This document shows positions 1 through 9,782 of a DNA stretch of 42,435 nucleotides, piece after piece (position 1 is the stretch's first letter; each line of letters starts with the position of its first letter). The position numbers and the translations under genes are program-made. The stretch is from an uncultured Muribaculaceae bacterium. GTDB taxonomy: Bacteria; Bacteroidota; Bacteroidia; Bacteroidales; Muribaculaceae. Below the pieces are notes generated by a model that saw only the letters and a list, made by a program, of their open reading frames with translations, searched no databases and was not told the DNA's origin. Location of the stretch: positions 1-42,435 of the forward strand of contig CANQQE010000029.1 in the NCBI GenBank assembly GCA_947625935.1. Direction: 5' to 3'.

Positions 1-77
1 TTTTTATCTTTTGACTCTAGGCGATTATAGCGGACGTGTGCAATGATATTGCGGATTTCCTGTTTACGTTCTTCCTG
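1..77. repeat. Terminal 77-bp direct repeat, left copy
   Basis: These 77 bases are identical to 42359-42435. The reading frame of the giant virion gene runs through the junction without a shift, so the two ends belong together. A 77-base overlap is also what an assembler using that word size leaves at the ends of a circular contig, so this is more likely an assembly overlap than a physical terminal repeat. Confidence 0.95.
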
Positions 78-3000
78 CATATCCTGCCACTGTTTGCGAC
101 CTTGGATGATGATATTGTTGAATTGGGCGAAAGCTGCCTGAGCTTCATTGAGTGATTTGAAGTTCCAGCCGCTGAACGTCATGTAGATATTGATAAGGGA
201 ACGGGCTTCGTCTTTTTCGTCGTCTGAGGATTCTGGGCTATCGATGATGCCCTGTTGTTTTTGGATTTCTTCGTTTAGCTGGTCTTGGAATTGTTCTAAC
301 TCAGAGAGGCGCAAGTTTTCATATTTTTCTCTTTGTTTTGGTGAGAGGTTATGATTAGCGAGCTTCTGATTGATAGCGTCGATGCGGTCTTGGGTAGCCT
401 GATTGGAAGATGGGGCGATACTTTGGAAAGAGAGGGCTTTTTTAACCATCTGGGCGTATCGGTAGGTATCAGCGGTAGCCTTACCCTTGGGGATTTTATC
501 GCCTGGGAATTGTTTTTGGGGGTATAGGGCTTTGATTTGGGCGAGCATAGAATCCCGCATAGAATCTTTGAGGTAATTATCCAGCATTTTTCTGCACTTG
601 GCAGCGACAGATGCGAGGATAGTAACGGCTTTTTTGCCAGCGTACTCTTTAAGGAAGTCCTGAGCGTCTTCTTTTGAGTATTTTTCGGCATATTCAGCGG
701 AAGTGGCAGTAAGTCTGGCGAGGGCATCATCATAAAGCTTGCCTGATAGGGTGGAGGATTTAGAGATGGTGCCATTTTGGAACATATCAGCGTACCACGA
801 GAGCCACTTACGCTGCATATCGAGCCCTGCTGAGCCTTTTTTATACTGTTGGGGGAGGAATTTATAGGTAGCGGTGAGGGTAGCGAGCATGGTGCCCATG
901 ATGTTGCCTGCTTTAGCCTCAGATTCGCTTGTGGGGGAATTATCGACGCTCCACAAATTGAAGTCGTTTATAAGTTTAGTCCACTCCTGAGAGACGGCTG
1001 CACCGATGGCATCATTAGCTGAGCCTTGCAAGACGCGTTGGACTCTATCGGCGAGGGAATCGATAGAGAGGGATGCGGAGAAGTTGAAAGCATCCTGCCC
1101 CTCAGGGACAAAGTCGGCGGTAGTTTTGACGCCCTGCTGCTGCATTTCTTCGGCTACCTGCGCAGATATTTTTTGAGAGAAAGATGGCAGGGTGGATTTA
1201 TCCCACGAGAAAGCTTGTGCGACAAGTTCGGGGTAAGATCCAAAGTTTTTCCACATAGAGTGGGCATCTTTGAGTCTGGCAAGGACTTCTTTATTGTATT
1301 GGGAGGAGGAGATAGTATTGCCTGCGTTGGTAGTTGTTTCGCGTTTGACGGAATCGCGGGCTTTTTCTATTTCGGCTTCGATGGAGTCGATACCTTTTTC
1401 GAGGTTTTTCAGGACGAGGTCGACATATTGGGAGGCGGTTTCGATAGATCCGGTAAAGTCTTCGCCAAGATTGAATAGTCCTTGTTCGATCTTGCCGTCG
1501 TGATTAGCGAGGAAAGAGAGTTGGATTTGGATTTCTTGGAGGGACTTGCCTTGTTTAATGAGTTTGACTGCGGTGGATTGAAGGGACTCTCTTTTTTGAG
1601 GGTCTTCAATGTTCATGGTGAGGAGGCAGATTTGCTCCGTTTTGAGCGGACCGACAGCACCGGAGAGGAACATGTTGTAAAGGTTTTCGGTGGCGTATCT
1701 GCCGATAAGGATGCCGCGTTTAGATCTGGAACCTGATCTCAGCAAGCCGTCTTTGTTTAATTCTGCGTCGGAGCGCTTATATTCTCTGATATAGTAAGCG
1801 GCTGTGCGTTCATCGGCTTCATCGTCGCGCATATTTTCTTCAAAGTCAGTGCGGCGCGCCCATCGGTCATCATGTTCTTCATTTTCGATAAAAACATAGC
1901 AAGTGTGATAGTCGACATCGTCATCTTCCATCAATTTTGCATATCGATGCCTGCCGGTTACGAGTTCGAGGTCGCCATTTTTACGTAGCCACAGGAAGAG
2001 AGGGCCTGTTGTTGGCACGAATTTTCCGGTGAGTTCTTTTCCTGCGATAGTGCCGTACTGCCCTTTACCACCGATTTTGACCTGTGGCGGGCCCATCTTG
2101 ATTTTGTGTTTATCGACTAGCCCTGTATAATATCTACCTGCTGGGCTATAAAAACACTGGTCGTTGATGAAAACGCCTTTTATAGTACTTGGAGCGGCAG
2201 TTGCCTGTTTGTCGGCATAATCAAAGTTGTTTTTGGCAGCTTGTGAATACTGCTGCATCGAGGTATCATCGGGCAGCTTGCCTTTTGCTGTAAAAGCTTC
2301 ATTGCGTTTGATTTCCTCGTCTTCCTGCGTGGTAATGCGTTCGACATAATCAGCAGGAGGGATGAAGTTTTTGCGTTGTTGGGCGATAGCGCGTTCAAGG
2401 CTTTCAGCGATAGATTTTGCGACATTGTTTTGGGCTTCTTCGCTAGCCATGGCGAAAGCAGTTCTGACAGGTTCGCGGAGTTCGTTTAGCGTTTTCTCAA
2501 CAGCTTTGATGCCCTCGCCTGCGTTGGGTGAATTGAGAGCTGTGGAATAGGCGGTTTTGAGCGTGTTTATTGTAGATGCAGCTTCGAGCAAGCCGTCAGT
2601 GAAATCGTGGAGTTGAGCCATCCAGTCCGGCACGACGGAGGAATCCATGAAGTTTCCGACAGCGAGAGAAGACATAGCCTCACGAACAGACATCGGGTCG
2701 GCATTGCTGTTGTTGTTGGGGTCATTTTTATCTACATTGCGCCACCTGATAGGAGAAATGCGGGCGTTGCCGTTTATTTTTTGGATTTCCTCCGTAGCTT
2801 GTGCCAGTTGATGGGCGAGTTCATCCCATGCCTTTTGCAGGGCTTCGGCGTGAGTAGTGCCGTTTTGCTCTTCATCTTGTCTTGCGCGCTGGTCGATAAG
2901 CTGATCCAGTACGCTTTCGGTGACGTCTTCGAGGGTGTTTGTCGGCGTGTTGATGCCTTTACCTAATGAGAAGAGGGTCTGAGAGAGTACTTTTTTGGAA

Positions 3001-6000
3001 TCGATGATTTTGTAATCTCCGTCTTTACTGGTACGGAAGAGTTTTAGTCTGGCGTCATTCGGGTTATCAGTTGCGAGGTTAGCGCGCCGGACAAAGTTAT
3101 CGGCAAAGGCAGCCCAGAATCCGAGAGTTTGGACATGCCCGGCAGCTTCAGCCAGCTTAGCGGTTGAGACAGAAGTTGTTTTTTGTTCTGCTGGTTCCTC
3201 TTCATTTTGCGTCTGCGTTTCTGCCTGTTCCTCTCTTTTTTGGGTGTCCTCTGTTGTTTGAGGGCTTTCTTCTGTTACGCCCTTGCCGGTAAGCTCATCG
3301 AGTTTGCCCTGCGCCCACGCGGAGATCACTTCTGCGGTTTCCTGATCGATGCCACCTCTTGATTGAATTCTGTTGGTGATATATTCCGGCAACTGACTTG
3401 TGACATCCTGCACGTTGATGCCGGTTTGTTCCTCAGTACTCTTCACGTATTCCAGCGATGCTTCGCCTGCTCTGCGAGATGCGGCAGAGACAAGTTCTCT
3501 TCGCAAGCTGACAGTATTCGCGGCTGCTTCACCTAAGGTGCGTCTGATAAAGTTGCGTCTGCTGTCTTCGTAGGCTTGTATCTGCGATTGGAGGTAGATA
3601 TTAGCCTGCTCCTGCTTCATATCGTTTTCGAAAACGACTTGCCCGTTTGCGTCAAACTTGCGAACATGGATTGTGTTGTCAGGATTGAGAGTTACCTCCG
3701 GCAGGTCGCCTTTTCGCACCCTCTCATTCCATTCAAGCTGCATAATATCGCGCAAGAGTGGCGCGACGGCTCTACCCTCAGACGTGACATCAAAGATGCC
3801 TGTATAGTCAAGCGGCGTTCCTTTTTCTTTGCACTCGCGGTTGAATTCAGCCATTCTGCGGGCTGTTTCTTCCGGGCTGTTTTTCCAGTTGAGATCATCG
3901 ATTTTGCCTGCGACTTCTTCTCGTTGCTCCGGCGGTGCAGCCATGACTTGTTCTGCCTGCTCCTGAGAGAATCCGATGCCTCTGTAATGATTGACGCTTG
4001 TTTTGAAGTAATTGACTTCTGCATGGATAGCCCCTTCCGGGAGGAATCCCATTTTTGGCATTGTTTCGCGTGCTGAAAGTGCCGCGCTGAAAAGCATCAT
4101 GCCTGCCCACTGGCGGGGATCACCCCATATCTGACCTAACTCATCGAACGAATCTCGCCACGCCTTGCTTTGTGCGTGCGGGACGTTGAAATAGTCGTAG
4201 ACTTTGCCTGTGCCGAAAGTTGCAGCTCCACCGATAATAGGCTCCATGACTCCCTCTTCAAACGTGCCGAAACTTGTTGAAATGAGGAATCCGCCAGTTT
4301 TGCTTCTGCTGGCAACGTTGAGCATGCGCGTAGCAATCGCGCTGCCGTGTTTGGAGAAGAAAGAAAGAACTTTGTGAAGAGGCACGCTACCTACGACGCC
4401 ACCGGGTATCGCCTCCACGGCGGCATTGATAAATCCCTGCGTGATAGCTTCGTTGCTGGCGGCTTCATGCGTGAGACCGCTTGCGCGCATCTTGTCGTAT
4501 GTGTCTTGATTTGTTTGGACAACGGTATCAACACTGCCAACGGCAATGCCTATCCACGGCGCACCGAAAAGAGATCCGGCAAGCCCTGCTGAAATATATG
4601 CTGAGGTATCACCGGCAAATCCCGAGATAACGCGACCTGTTCCGACGGTAGCATTCCACCAAGCCGAACGATTATCCGGCAGCTCGCGCATGGTATCGAT
4701 GGCAGTCTTAAGGTAGCCTTTTACGGTTGAAAGTTTGTCACGTCTAGCTCTTGCGGCGTTTGAATCTTCTACTGTTTGAGCGAAACGATCAACAACTTTT
4801 TGATTTGCATTGATTGCGTTGTTGTAGAATTGGACTTCTCGCTGGGCAAGTTCTTTCAGGGCGTCTTCTGTTTGTTCGCGAGGCATGCGGATATGCCTTG
4901 CGACAAGATCGTTTTCCTCTTGCGAGCGTTCTTCCTCCGGCTTGTCTAGTATGTCGATTATTTTCGCATAGTTATCCCGCGTTGGCGTGTAGCGATCAAT
5001 GTTTGCCTGTGCGACTTTCGTTTGATTTCTCGCGCCGTAGGTGCCTTCATCTTCTAACCACTCATCGATTTGCTGCCCCCACGATGCGAGTTTGCCGTTG
5101 ACGGCAATCATGAATTCATCCGATACCGAAACAGCTCCCTCTTGCTTTTTGGCGTCAGCAAAAGCATTGAGCATGTCAACCGCTGCTTTGGTGTGGGCTT
5201 CGCTGCGAGATACGACGTCTAGAAAGGGCTCATCAATTTCACGCAGTCTGTTGGCGATTTTGTTGCCGTCTGTCCATGACTGCATGGGGGCAATATACTC
5301 CTCAGCAAACTTGCGCACGTCAGAGAGTGCGGCATAAGCTCCATCGTTGAGACGGCTTGCTGCCTCCGGAAGGTATGCCATCTGCTCCACCGAAAGGGGA
5401 TTGCCTGTGATATATTGTTTCCAGAATGAGGTGTCTTTCGTAAAGTTTTCTTGATCCTGCTGGCGTTTTTTGGTGACAATATCTCGCCGGATGTCAGCAA
5501 TAAGCGCATAATAGTGACTATTGATCGCGTCCGGATCTTCATCAATGCGTTTGACTTCATTTGTCCACCTGTCTTTATCCTGCTGCTCTTTCAAGGCACT
5601 AATCATGCCGAGAGCAATTTGGCGAGGATAGACAGATGCCCCTTCAGGAATTAAACCGCCATTTTCCATAGCGAGCGCATAGTCTCTTCCACGCGACGCG
5701 CGACAATGCAAATCATCTCCACGCATTGTGCCTGCTGAATATACCCACAGATTAGGGTGATCATCGATCATCTTCTTTGCGTTGGCGTCTTCGTCGTAGA
5801 ACCATGTGGCATCAACGGTCGCTATGTCATTAAGAGCCTGATCATATTTTTGTTTTCTTGTTTCCTGAGCGGCTACTTCAGCTTTATCTTCCAGCGGACG
5901 CGGGGATTGAGCGGGTGTTTCGTTTATCTCAAGACCTGTTGCAAACTCATGAGGTTGTCCATCTACTGATACGGGGTGGAATCCTGTATCGGGATCATCT

Positions 6001-6089
6001 GCATCGAGATATTGCGTTGTAAGGCGGACTGTCCCTTGCTTCGGCTCTTCCTCTACAAGGGGCTCTTCGGTGTCTTCAAATAATGGCAT
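1..6089 (-). CDS. Giant internal virion protein with ParB-like domain, N-terminal part (continues at 42358)
   Basis: The frame starts at the ATG at 6089 (MPLFEDTEEP), nine bases after the stop of the upstream virion gene, and stays open to base 1. Joined across the circular junction to 39934 it gives 2,838 codons including the stop. Around residues 476-640 lies a long Gly/Ala-rich, partly hydrophobic stretch, possibly membrane-active. An acidic, Glu/Thr/Gln-rich linker follows at about 937-970. Around 1331-1405 is a ParB/Srx-like segment with the signature LVTGRHRYAKLME (GRHR near 1377-1380), of the kind found in large phage polyvalent proteins. By position (after tube A and the smaller core proteins) it matches T7 gp16, the ejected inner-core protein. 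Size and domain are seen; ejection into the host is inferred. No lytic transglycosylase motif was recognised. Confidence 0.85.
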   Translation of the reverse strand, partial: MPLFEDTEEPLVEEEPKQGTVRLTTQYLDADDPDTGFHPVSVDGQPHEFATGLEINETPAQSPRPLEDKAEVAAQETRKQKYDQALNDIATVDATWFYDEDANAKKMIDDHPNLWVYSAGTMRGDDLHCRASRGRDYALAMENGGLIPEGASVYPRQIALGMISALKEQQDKDRWTNEVKRIDEDPDAINSHYYALIADIRRDIVTKKRQQDQENFTKDTSFWKQYITGNPLSVEQMAYLPEAASRLNDGAYAALSDVRKFAEEYIAPMQSWTDGNKIANRLREIDEPFLDVVSRSEAHTKAAVDMLNAFADAKKQEGAVSVSDEFMIAVNGKLASWGQQIDEWLEDEGTYGARNQTKVAQANIDRYTPTRDNYAKIIDILDKPEEERSQEENDLVARHIRMPREQTEDALKELAQREVQFYNNAINANQKVVDRFAQTVEDSNAARARRDKLSTVKGYLKTAIDTMRELPDNRSAWWNATVGTGRVISGFAGDTSAYISAGLAGSLFGAPWIGIAVGSVDTVVQTNQDTYDKMRASGLTHEAASNEAITQGFINAAVEAIPGGVVGSVPLHKVLSFFSKHGSAIATRMLNVASRSKTGGFLISTSFGTFEEGVMEPIIGGAATFGTGKVYDYFNVPHAQSKAWRDSFDELGQIWGDPRQWAGMMLFSAALSARETMPKMGFLPEGAIHAEVNYFKTSVNHYRGIGFSQEQAEQVMAAPPEQREEVAGKIDDLNWKNSPEETARRMAEFNRECKEKGTPLDYTGIFDVTSEGRAVAPLLRDIMQLEWNERVRKGDLPEVTLNPDNTIHVRKFDANGQVVFENDMKQEQANIYLQSQIQAYEDSRRNFIRRTLGEAAANTVSLRRELVSAASRRAGEASLEYVKSTEEQTGINVQDVTSQLPEYITNRIQSRGGIDQETAEVISAWAQGKLDELTGKGVTEESPQTTEDTQKREEQAETQTQNEEEPAEQKTTSVSTAKLAEAAGHVQTLGFWAAFADNFVRRANLATDNPNDARLKLFRTSKDGDYKIIDSKKVLSQTLFSLGKGINTPTNTLEDVTESVLDQLIDQRARQDEEQNGTTHAEALQKAWDELAHQLAQATEEIQKINGNARISPIRWRNVDKNDPNNNSNADPMSVREAMSSLAVGNFMDSSVVPDWMAQLHDFTDGLLEAASTINTLKTAYSTALNSPNAGEGIKAVEKTLNELREPVRTAFAMASEEAQNNVAKSIAESLERAIAQQRKNFIPPADYVERITTQEDEEIKRNEAFTAKGKLPDDTSMQQYSQAAKNNFDYADKQATAAPSTIKGVFINDQCFYSPAGRYYTGLVDKHKIKMGPPQVKIGGKGQYGTIAGKELTGKFVPTTGPLFLWLRKNGDLELVTGRHRYAKLMEDDDVDYHTCYVFIENEEHDDRWARRTDFEENMRDDEADERTAAYYIREYKRSDAELNKDGLLRSGSRSKRGILIGRYATENLYNMFLSGAVGPLKTEQICLLTMNIEDPQKRESLQSTAVKLIKQGKSLQEIQIQLSFLANHDGKIEQGLFNLGEDFTGSIETASQYVDLVLKNLEKGIDSIEAEIEKARDSVKRETTTNAGNTISSSQYNKEVLARLKDAHSMWKNFGSYPELVAQAFSWDKSTLPSFSQKISAQVAEEMQQQGVKTTADFVPEGQDAFNFSASLSIDSLADRVQRVLQGSANDAIGAAVSQEWTKLINDFNLWSVDNSPTSESEAKAGNIMGTMLATLTATYKFLPQQYKKGSAGLDMQRKWLSWYADMFQNGTISKSSTLSGKLYDDALARLTATSAEYAEKYSKEDAQDFLKEYAGKKAVTILASVAAKCRKMLDNYLKDSMRDSMLAQIKALYPQKQFPGDKIPKGKATADTYRYAQMVKKALSFQSIAPSSNQATQDRIDAINQKLANHNLSPKQREKYENLRLSELEQFQDQLNEEIQKQQGIIDSPESSDDEKDEARSLINIYMTFSGWNFKSLNEAQAAFAQFNNIIIQGRKQWQDMQEERKQEIRNIIAHVRYNRLESKDK

Positions 6090-6098
6090 AAGTGTTAG

Positions 6099-8720
6099 TT
6101 ATTTAGACGTTCTTTTTGCTTTTGTCTCTTCGACTTCGTAGCGGATATACCCGTCAAGGGTGATAATAGGATCTTCTTGTCTCTTGTTTTTTCCTCTACC
6201 AACAGCCTTGTTTCTGTACTGCTGGACTGCATCTTGACTTATGAGAAACTTGTTGCTTCCCGACGGGTGATTCATATCGACAAGGACTCGCGCTTGCGGA
6301 TTCTTTCCGTCAATCTTCATGTAAACGCTATGCCGCTCATCGACGCCTAATGCTTCGAGGCGGTCAAGTTCACTCTGCGGCACCTGCACATAAGCAAATC
6401 CAAACACTCTTGGATCGTTTGACGCCATTTCCTCATCTTTTGTGATCCCGTTCCATTCGATTCTGGCGGGAACGTATGTTTGGAGGCTTTTTGCGTTCAA
6501 GGCAAGCTGTCTCTTAGCTTCTTCCTTTGCTTGTGCTTCCTGAGCTTTCTTTCTAGCTGCGCGCGCTTCTTTAGCTTCTTGGGCTGTTACTGCTGCCTGA
6601 GCTTCTTTTTTCTGAGCATTTTGCGAAAGTTCATTGATCTTGGTGATAGCTTCTGCGCCTTGCTTTCTCACTAACCGCACACGATCCTGAGCTGCTTTTT
6701 CTTGTTTTTCTCTCATTCTGAGAGCTGTTTCGACAGTCGGGCTAAATTTATTTGTTTTCAGTATGTCCTGCAATACTTTTCTGGCATGGGTGACATAACC
6801 AATATAGTTTTGCGCCTTGGTAGCCGCTTCTTTTGCACCTTTTTCTGTGGTCAGGTTAAACACACCTTCATCCGCCATGCGCATGTAAAACTCATTTTCA
6901 AGGAGATCAGCTGCTGCCGCTTTCTTCGCAGCAAGTTCTTTCTTGCCGATTCCTTTGTTGTAGGCGTCGATAATGATTCCTCCCTTGTCCAGCACTTCTT
7001 CGCGCAGAGTTGCCTCATCAGGATTTGGATTATTCGCCCATGTGTTTGGGTCGAGGCGTTGCCTGTTTTGCGCATAGATCTTTACAAGACGATCGATATT
7101 TTTCTTCTCTTGGAGTTTAGCTGTTTCGTCTTTTATGTCATCCGGGTCAATGAGACCACCGGGCTTCCCGTTTTTGTCTAGCGGGAATATATACTGCCGC
7201 ATGAATGCCGCGTCGCACAGTTGCCCGTTTTCGTCGAGGTCGGCATAATCACTTACAGCCCTTTTCAGCAAGTTGGTAGTAAAGTCTTCAGCGCCTACTC
7301 TCTGAATTAATTTGACGCCTAACCGCAGATTTTCGATAGTTTCTAATGCCTGCGTTTTTCCAAGATCTGAGTTTCCACGACCGATCACGCCAAGGATTCC
7401 GGATCCCTCAACTGAGGCGAGGATGTTTGATGCGGCGAGATCCTGGTTATCAATCAAAAGACCTTTTGTCGCGCCGGTAAGGAGATTTTTTGCTTCGTCA
7501 ACGCTCATAAATCCCCTGATATTTGCGCTTTCGGCTATCAGCTTTTCATTTTCCGGCGCATTGTAGCCTATTTCCCACACAGGAGGCTCAAGTTCGCTTT
7601 TAGGCGGCACCATTGTTATGCCTGCATAGTTGTTGTTGAGTAGACGCTGGAAGTCCTCAAATTCATCTTGATTAAGCAAGGAGATCAAGCCTGTTTCGTC
7701 GCCTGTTTCTGCCCACTGGTCACCGATAGATAGCTGAGAGACTTCCCTGTTGTTTTTGGTTATTGCCGTTTCGTTTGAGCGATAGATTTCGTTTGCGGGT
7801 GTTTCCTGCAAGAGATCCGATTTGAGACCGGGCAGGGCGTCTAAGTTGACGCCGTCGGACTGTGCGGCACCTGCGTTTGGGATAAGATCCGACTGGAATC
7901 CGGGCAAGTTATTCAAATTGACGTCTTCGGACTGTGCGGCACCTTGCGGGAAGTAGTCATCGAGCGTTTTTTCACCCTGCTGCTGATTTTCTTGTTTGAG
8001 GCGCATGGCGTTTTGTGCGTCCTGTCTAGCTTTCATGCTTTTCAGCAGCGCGCCGAATTGAGTATAAGTCTGCCCCCCGATGTTGACACCTCCACCACTT
8101 CCAAGACCTTTTTTGCCAAACTTGATAAGCAGGTTTTCGCCCTCTGTTTTGGTAAGGATTCCGGCGTTGACTTGATTATGCACTTCGTCGGCATACGCCT
8201 TGCTGCCTTTGCTTTCTGCGTTTTCAAGAGCCGCACTGGCAACGCGCCGAACCGCTTTTGCCTCATTGTCCGCAGCCTGACCGACAAGACGACCGACGTT
8301 GTTATCGAGGTAGTCTTTCTTTTGATTTTCCCATTTGAGCTTATTTTCAAGGCTCCAGAATGACGGATTGATCGCACCGTATTCTTCGTTATAACGCTGT
8401 TGGAAGTCATCGATTTTGTCTCTATCGAGCGAGCCATCCTCCATGAACCAAGAAGACGGCGAGCCGGGGGCGTCATTTAATCCTTTACGCGCTTCATCCT
8501 CCGCGCGCTTGCGGATGTCGTCCATCTTGAATTCGGCTTCTTTCTGCGCCCGGTAGTCCATCAAAAGGGTAACGGTATCACCGACTCCCTGCATATTTTT
8601 GCGGGTAGCTCTTGTTTGCATCTGCATGAATTCATCGGCATAATTTTTTGCCATGTTAAATGAATTCATGTTGAGCGGGGTTGAAGAATAAGTGTCCCCT
8701 GTTCTGTAATAACTAGCCAT
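6099..8720 (-). CDS. Large internal virion (ejection core) protein, T7 gp15 position
   Basis: 873 residues, soluble, with no signal peptide or membrane segment. The N-terminus (residues 1-110) is polar and helical. Residues about 253-308 contain two near-identical copies of a segment reading GAAQS(E/D)xVNLxxLPGxxSDL. Residues about 675-750 form a highly charged Ala/Lys/Glu/Gln coiled coil. It lies between the 109-residue protein (ATGGCTAG overlap with its stop) and the giant virion protein. The order tube A, ~250-residue protein, this protein, giant protein mirrors T7 gp11, gp14, gp15, gp16. I recognise no sequence motif, so the role rests on size, composition and gene order. Confidence 0.6.
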   Translation of the reverse strand: MASYYRTGDTYSSTPLNMNSFNMAKNYADEFMQMQTRATRKNMQGVGDTVTLLMDYRAQKEAEFKMDDIRKRAEDEARKGLNDAPGSPSSWFMEDGSLDRDKIDDFQQRYNEEYGAINPSFWSLENKLKWENQKKDYLDNNVGRLVGQAADNEAKAVRRVASAALENAESKGSKAYADEVHNQVNAGILTKTEGENLLIKFGKKGLGSGGGVNIGGQTYTQFGALLKSMKARQDAQNAMRLKQENQQQGEKTLDDYFPQGAAQSEDVNLNNLPGFQSDLIPNAGAAQSDGVNLDALPGLKSDLLQETPANEIYRSNETAITKNNREVSQLSIGDQWAETGDETGLISLLNQDEFEDFQRLLNNNYAGITMVPPKSELEPPVWEIGYNAPENEKLIAESANIRGFMSVDEAKNLLTGATKGLLIDNQDLAASNILASVEGSGILGVIGRGNSDLGKTQALETIENLRLGVKLIQRVGAEDFTTNLLKRAVSDYADLDENGQLCDAAFMRQYIFPLDKNGKPGGLIDPDDIKDETAKLQEKKNIDRLVKIYAQNRQRLDPNTWANNPNPDEATLREEVLDKGGIIIDAYNKGIGKKELAAKKAAAADLLENEFYMRMADEGVFNLTTEKGAKEAATKAQNYIGYVTHARKVLQDILKTNKFSPTVETALRMREKQEKAAQDRVRLVRKQGAEAITKINELSQNAQKKEAQAAVTAQEAKEARAARKKAQEAQAKEEAKRQLALNAKSLQTYVPARIEWNGITKDEEMASNDPRVFGFAYVQVPQSELDRLEALGVDERHSVYMKIDGKNPQARVLVDMNHPSGSNKFLISQDAVQQYRNKAVGRGKNKRQEDPIITLDGYIRYEVEETKAKRTSK

Positions 8721-9042
8721 GTTTCACAAATGATTCAAGGTTATAGATATGAGTTTTGACGTGCTTCCCTACAAACTCGCGGCTCCACGATACTTTTTTG
8801 TAACCGAACTCGCGGCAGAAAGCGCGACCGAACCGGATAATGCCTTTCATGCTGCCGTAGGCAAATATGCAGTGCAGGACGTCGCCATTTCCTTTCATGA
8901 CGATAAAGTATTCCGGCGTCTGAATAATGCTTGCGCCAATATCTAGCGCGTATGCAATGAGGCGCGCATAAGCTCCCTCAGATTTATTTTCTAGGAAGTC
9001 GAACACGCCTTGATTTGCGTTTTCTGTGTTTATACTAGCCAT
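8713..9042 (-). CDS. Small protein of the internal virion gene cluster, unknown function
   Basis: 109 residues. It begins inside the end of the upstream gene and ends inside the start of the downstream one. Both junctions use the same ATGGCTAG overlap, pointing to translational coupling. The protein is globular and mixed alpha/beta, with a stretch (IVMKGNGDVLHCIFAYGSMKGIIRFGRAFCREFGYKKVSW) shaped like a small acetyltransferase-like fold. T7 gp13, which is encoded next to the core proteins, is also small, but I cannot show homology. A virion-assembly or accessory role is inferred only from position. Confidence 0.55.
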   Translation of the reverse strand: MASINTENANQGVFDFLENKSEGAYARLIAYALDIGASIIQTPEYFIVMKGNGDVLHCIFAYGSMKGIIRFGRAFCREFGYKKVSWSREFVGKHVKTHIYNLESFVKHG

Positions 9043-9782
9043 GACAATAAAGCATCGCTGACTGCATCTTGCGTTCCTGACAGTCCAGCTTTTTCTGATA
9101 ATTTTGTGGAGGTGCCAAAGGCTAATGCACCGATAACATTTTGACTTTGTTCGCTCATGCCGTAGAGATTTTGCACGCTTCCGACTTGCGAGTTGCCATA
9201 AATATCGCCTATTGTGCTGCCGATCATCATACCTGTTGTTCCACCAAGTACTGTTCCGACGGCTGTTACTATCGCGCTAAAATTGCCTGCGCGTTTTGCG
9301 CCGCTTGCCATGGTGTCGTACATTCTTGCTTGCGCTTCGTAGCTTCTTGCATTGATTTCTGCTAGCTGCACTTCCTGATTTCCATACTGACGCATTGTAG
9401 CGGCTTGCCAACGATAGATCGCATCCTGAGTTGACGCGGCATTAGCGAGAGCATTTGCCTTGTCTTCCACCTGCGCAAGGACGCTTTTTTCCGGCATGGA
9501 TCCTGTGCCTTGCTCAGTGAATCCCCGTGCGCCTGCTTGTGCGCGCACCGCACCACGCGCGAGAGTTCCCTGCTTGCGCAAGGCGGCAAGTTGCTCAGCG
9601 TTTTCTTCCAGCTTAAGTTTGCTGTCGTATTCGCGTCTGGTTGCTTGCGCGTACCAGTTGTTTTTTGCGGACTCGCCTTGCGCGCGAGCAATGCGCGCGT
9701 TTGCCTTTGCAACGGCAGAGTTTGCTTTGTAGTTATAGTAAGAGGTGTAGTTACCCCCTATTCCTGAAAGTGTATCGCCCAT
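9030..9782 (-). CDS. Internal virion protein, T7 gp14-like
   Basis: 250 residues. The N-terminal half is an Ala/Arg/Gln-rich helix (about 15-130) with the repeated small-residue pattern (NYKANSAVAKANARIARAQ) typical of podoviral internal core protein B. Residues about 165-200 form a Gly/Ala-rich hydrophobic segment (IVTAVGTVLGGTTGMMIGSTIG) that could insert into a membrane. In T7, gp14 leaves the virion and forms the outer-membrane part of the DNA-ejection channel. The gene sits directly after tail tube A, overlapping it by 25 bases, as expected for this family. The family assignment comes from pattern and position. Confidence 0.65.
   Translation of the reverse strand: MGDTLSGIGGNYTSYYNYKANSAVAKANARIARAQGESAKNNWYAQATRREYDSKLKLEENAEQLAALRKQGTLARGAVRAQAGARGFTEQGTGSMPEKSVLAQVEDKANALANAASTQDAIYRWQAATMRQYGNQEVQLAEINARSYEAQARMYDTMASGAKRAGNFSAIVTAVGTVLGGTTGMMIGSTIGDIYGNSQVGSVQNLYGMSEQSQNVIGALAFGTSTKLSEKAGLSGTQDAVSDALLSWLV

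Noticed and set aside
296-775. Minus-strand 159-codon frame within the giant gene
   Set aside because: It is out of phase with the 6089-to-1 frame, which is continuous and carries recognisable segments.
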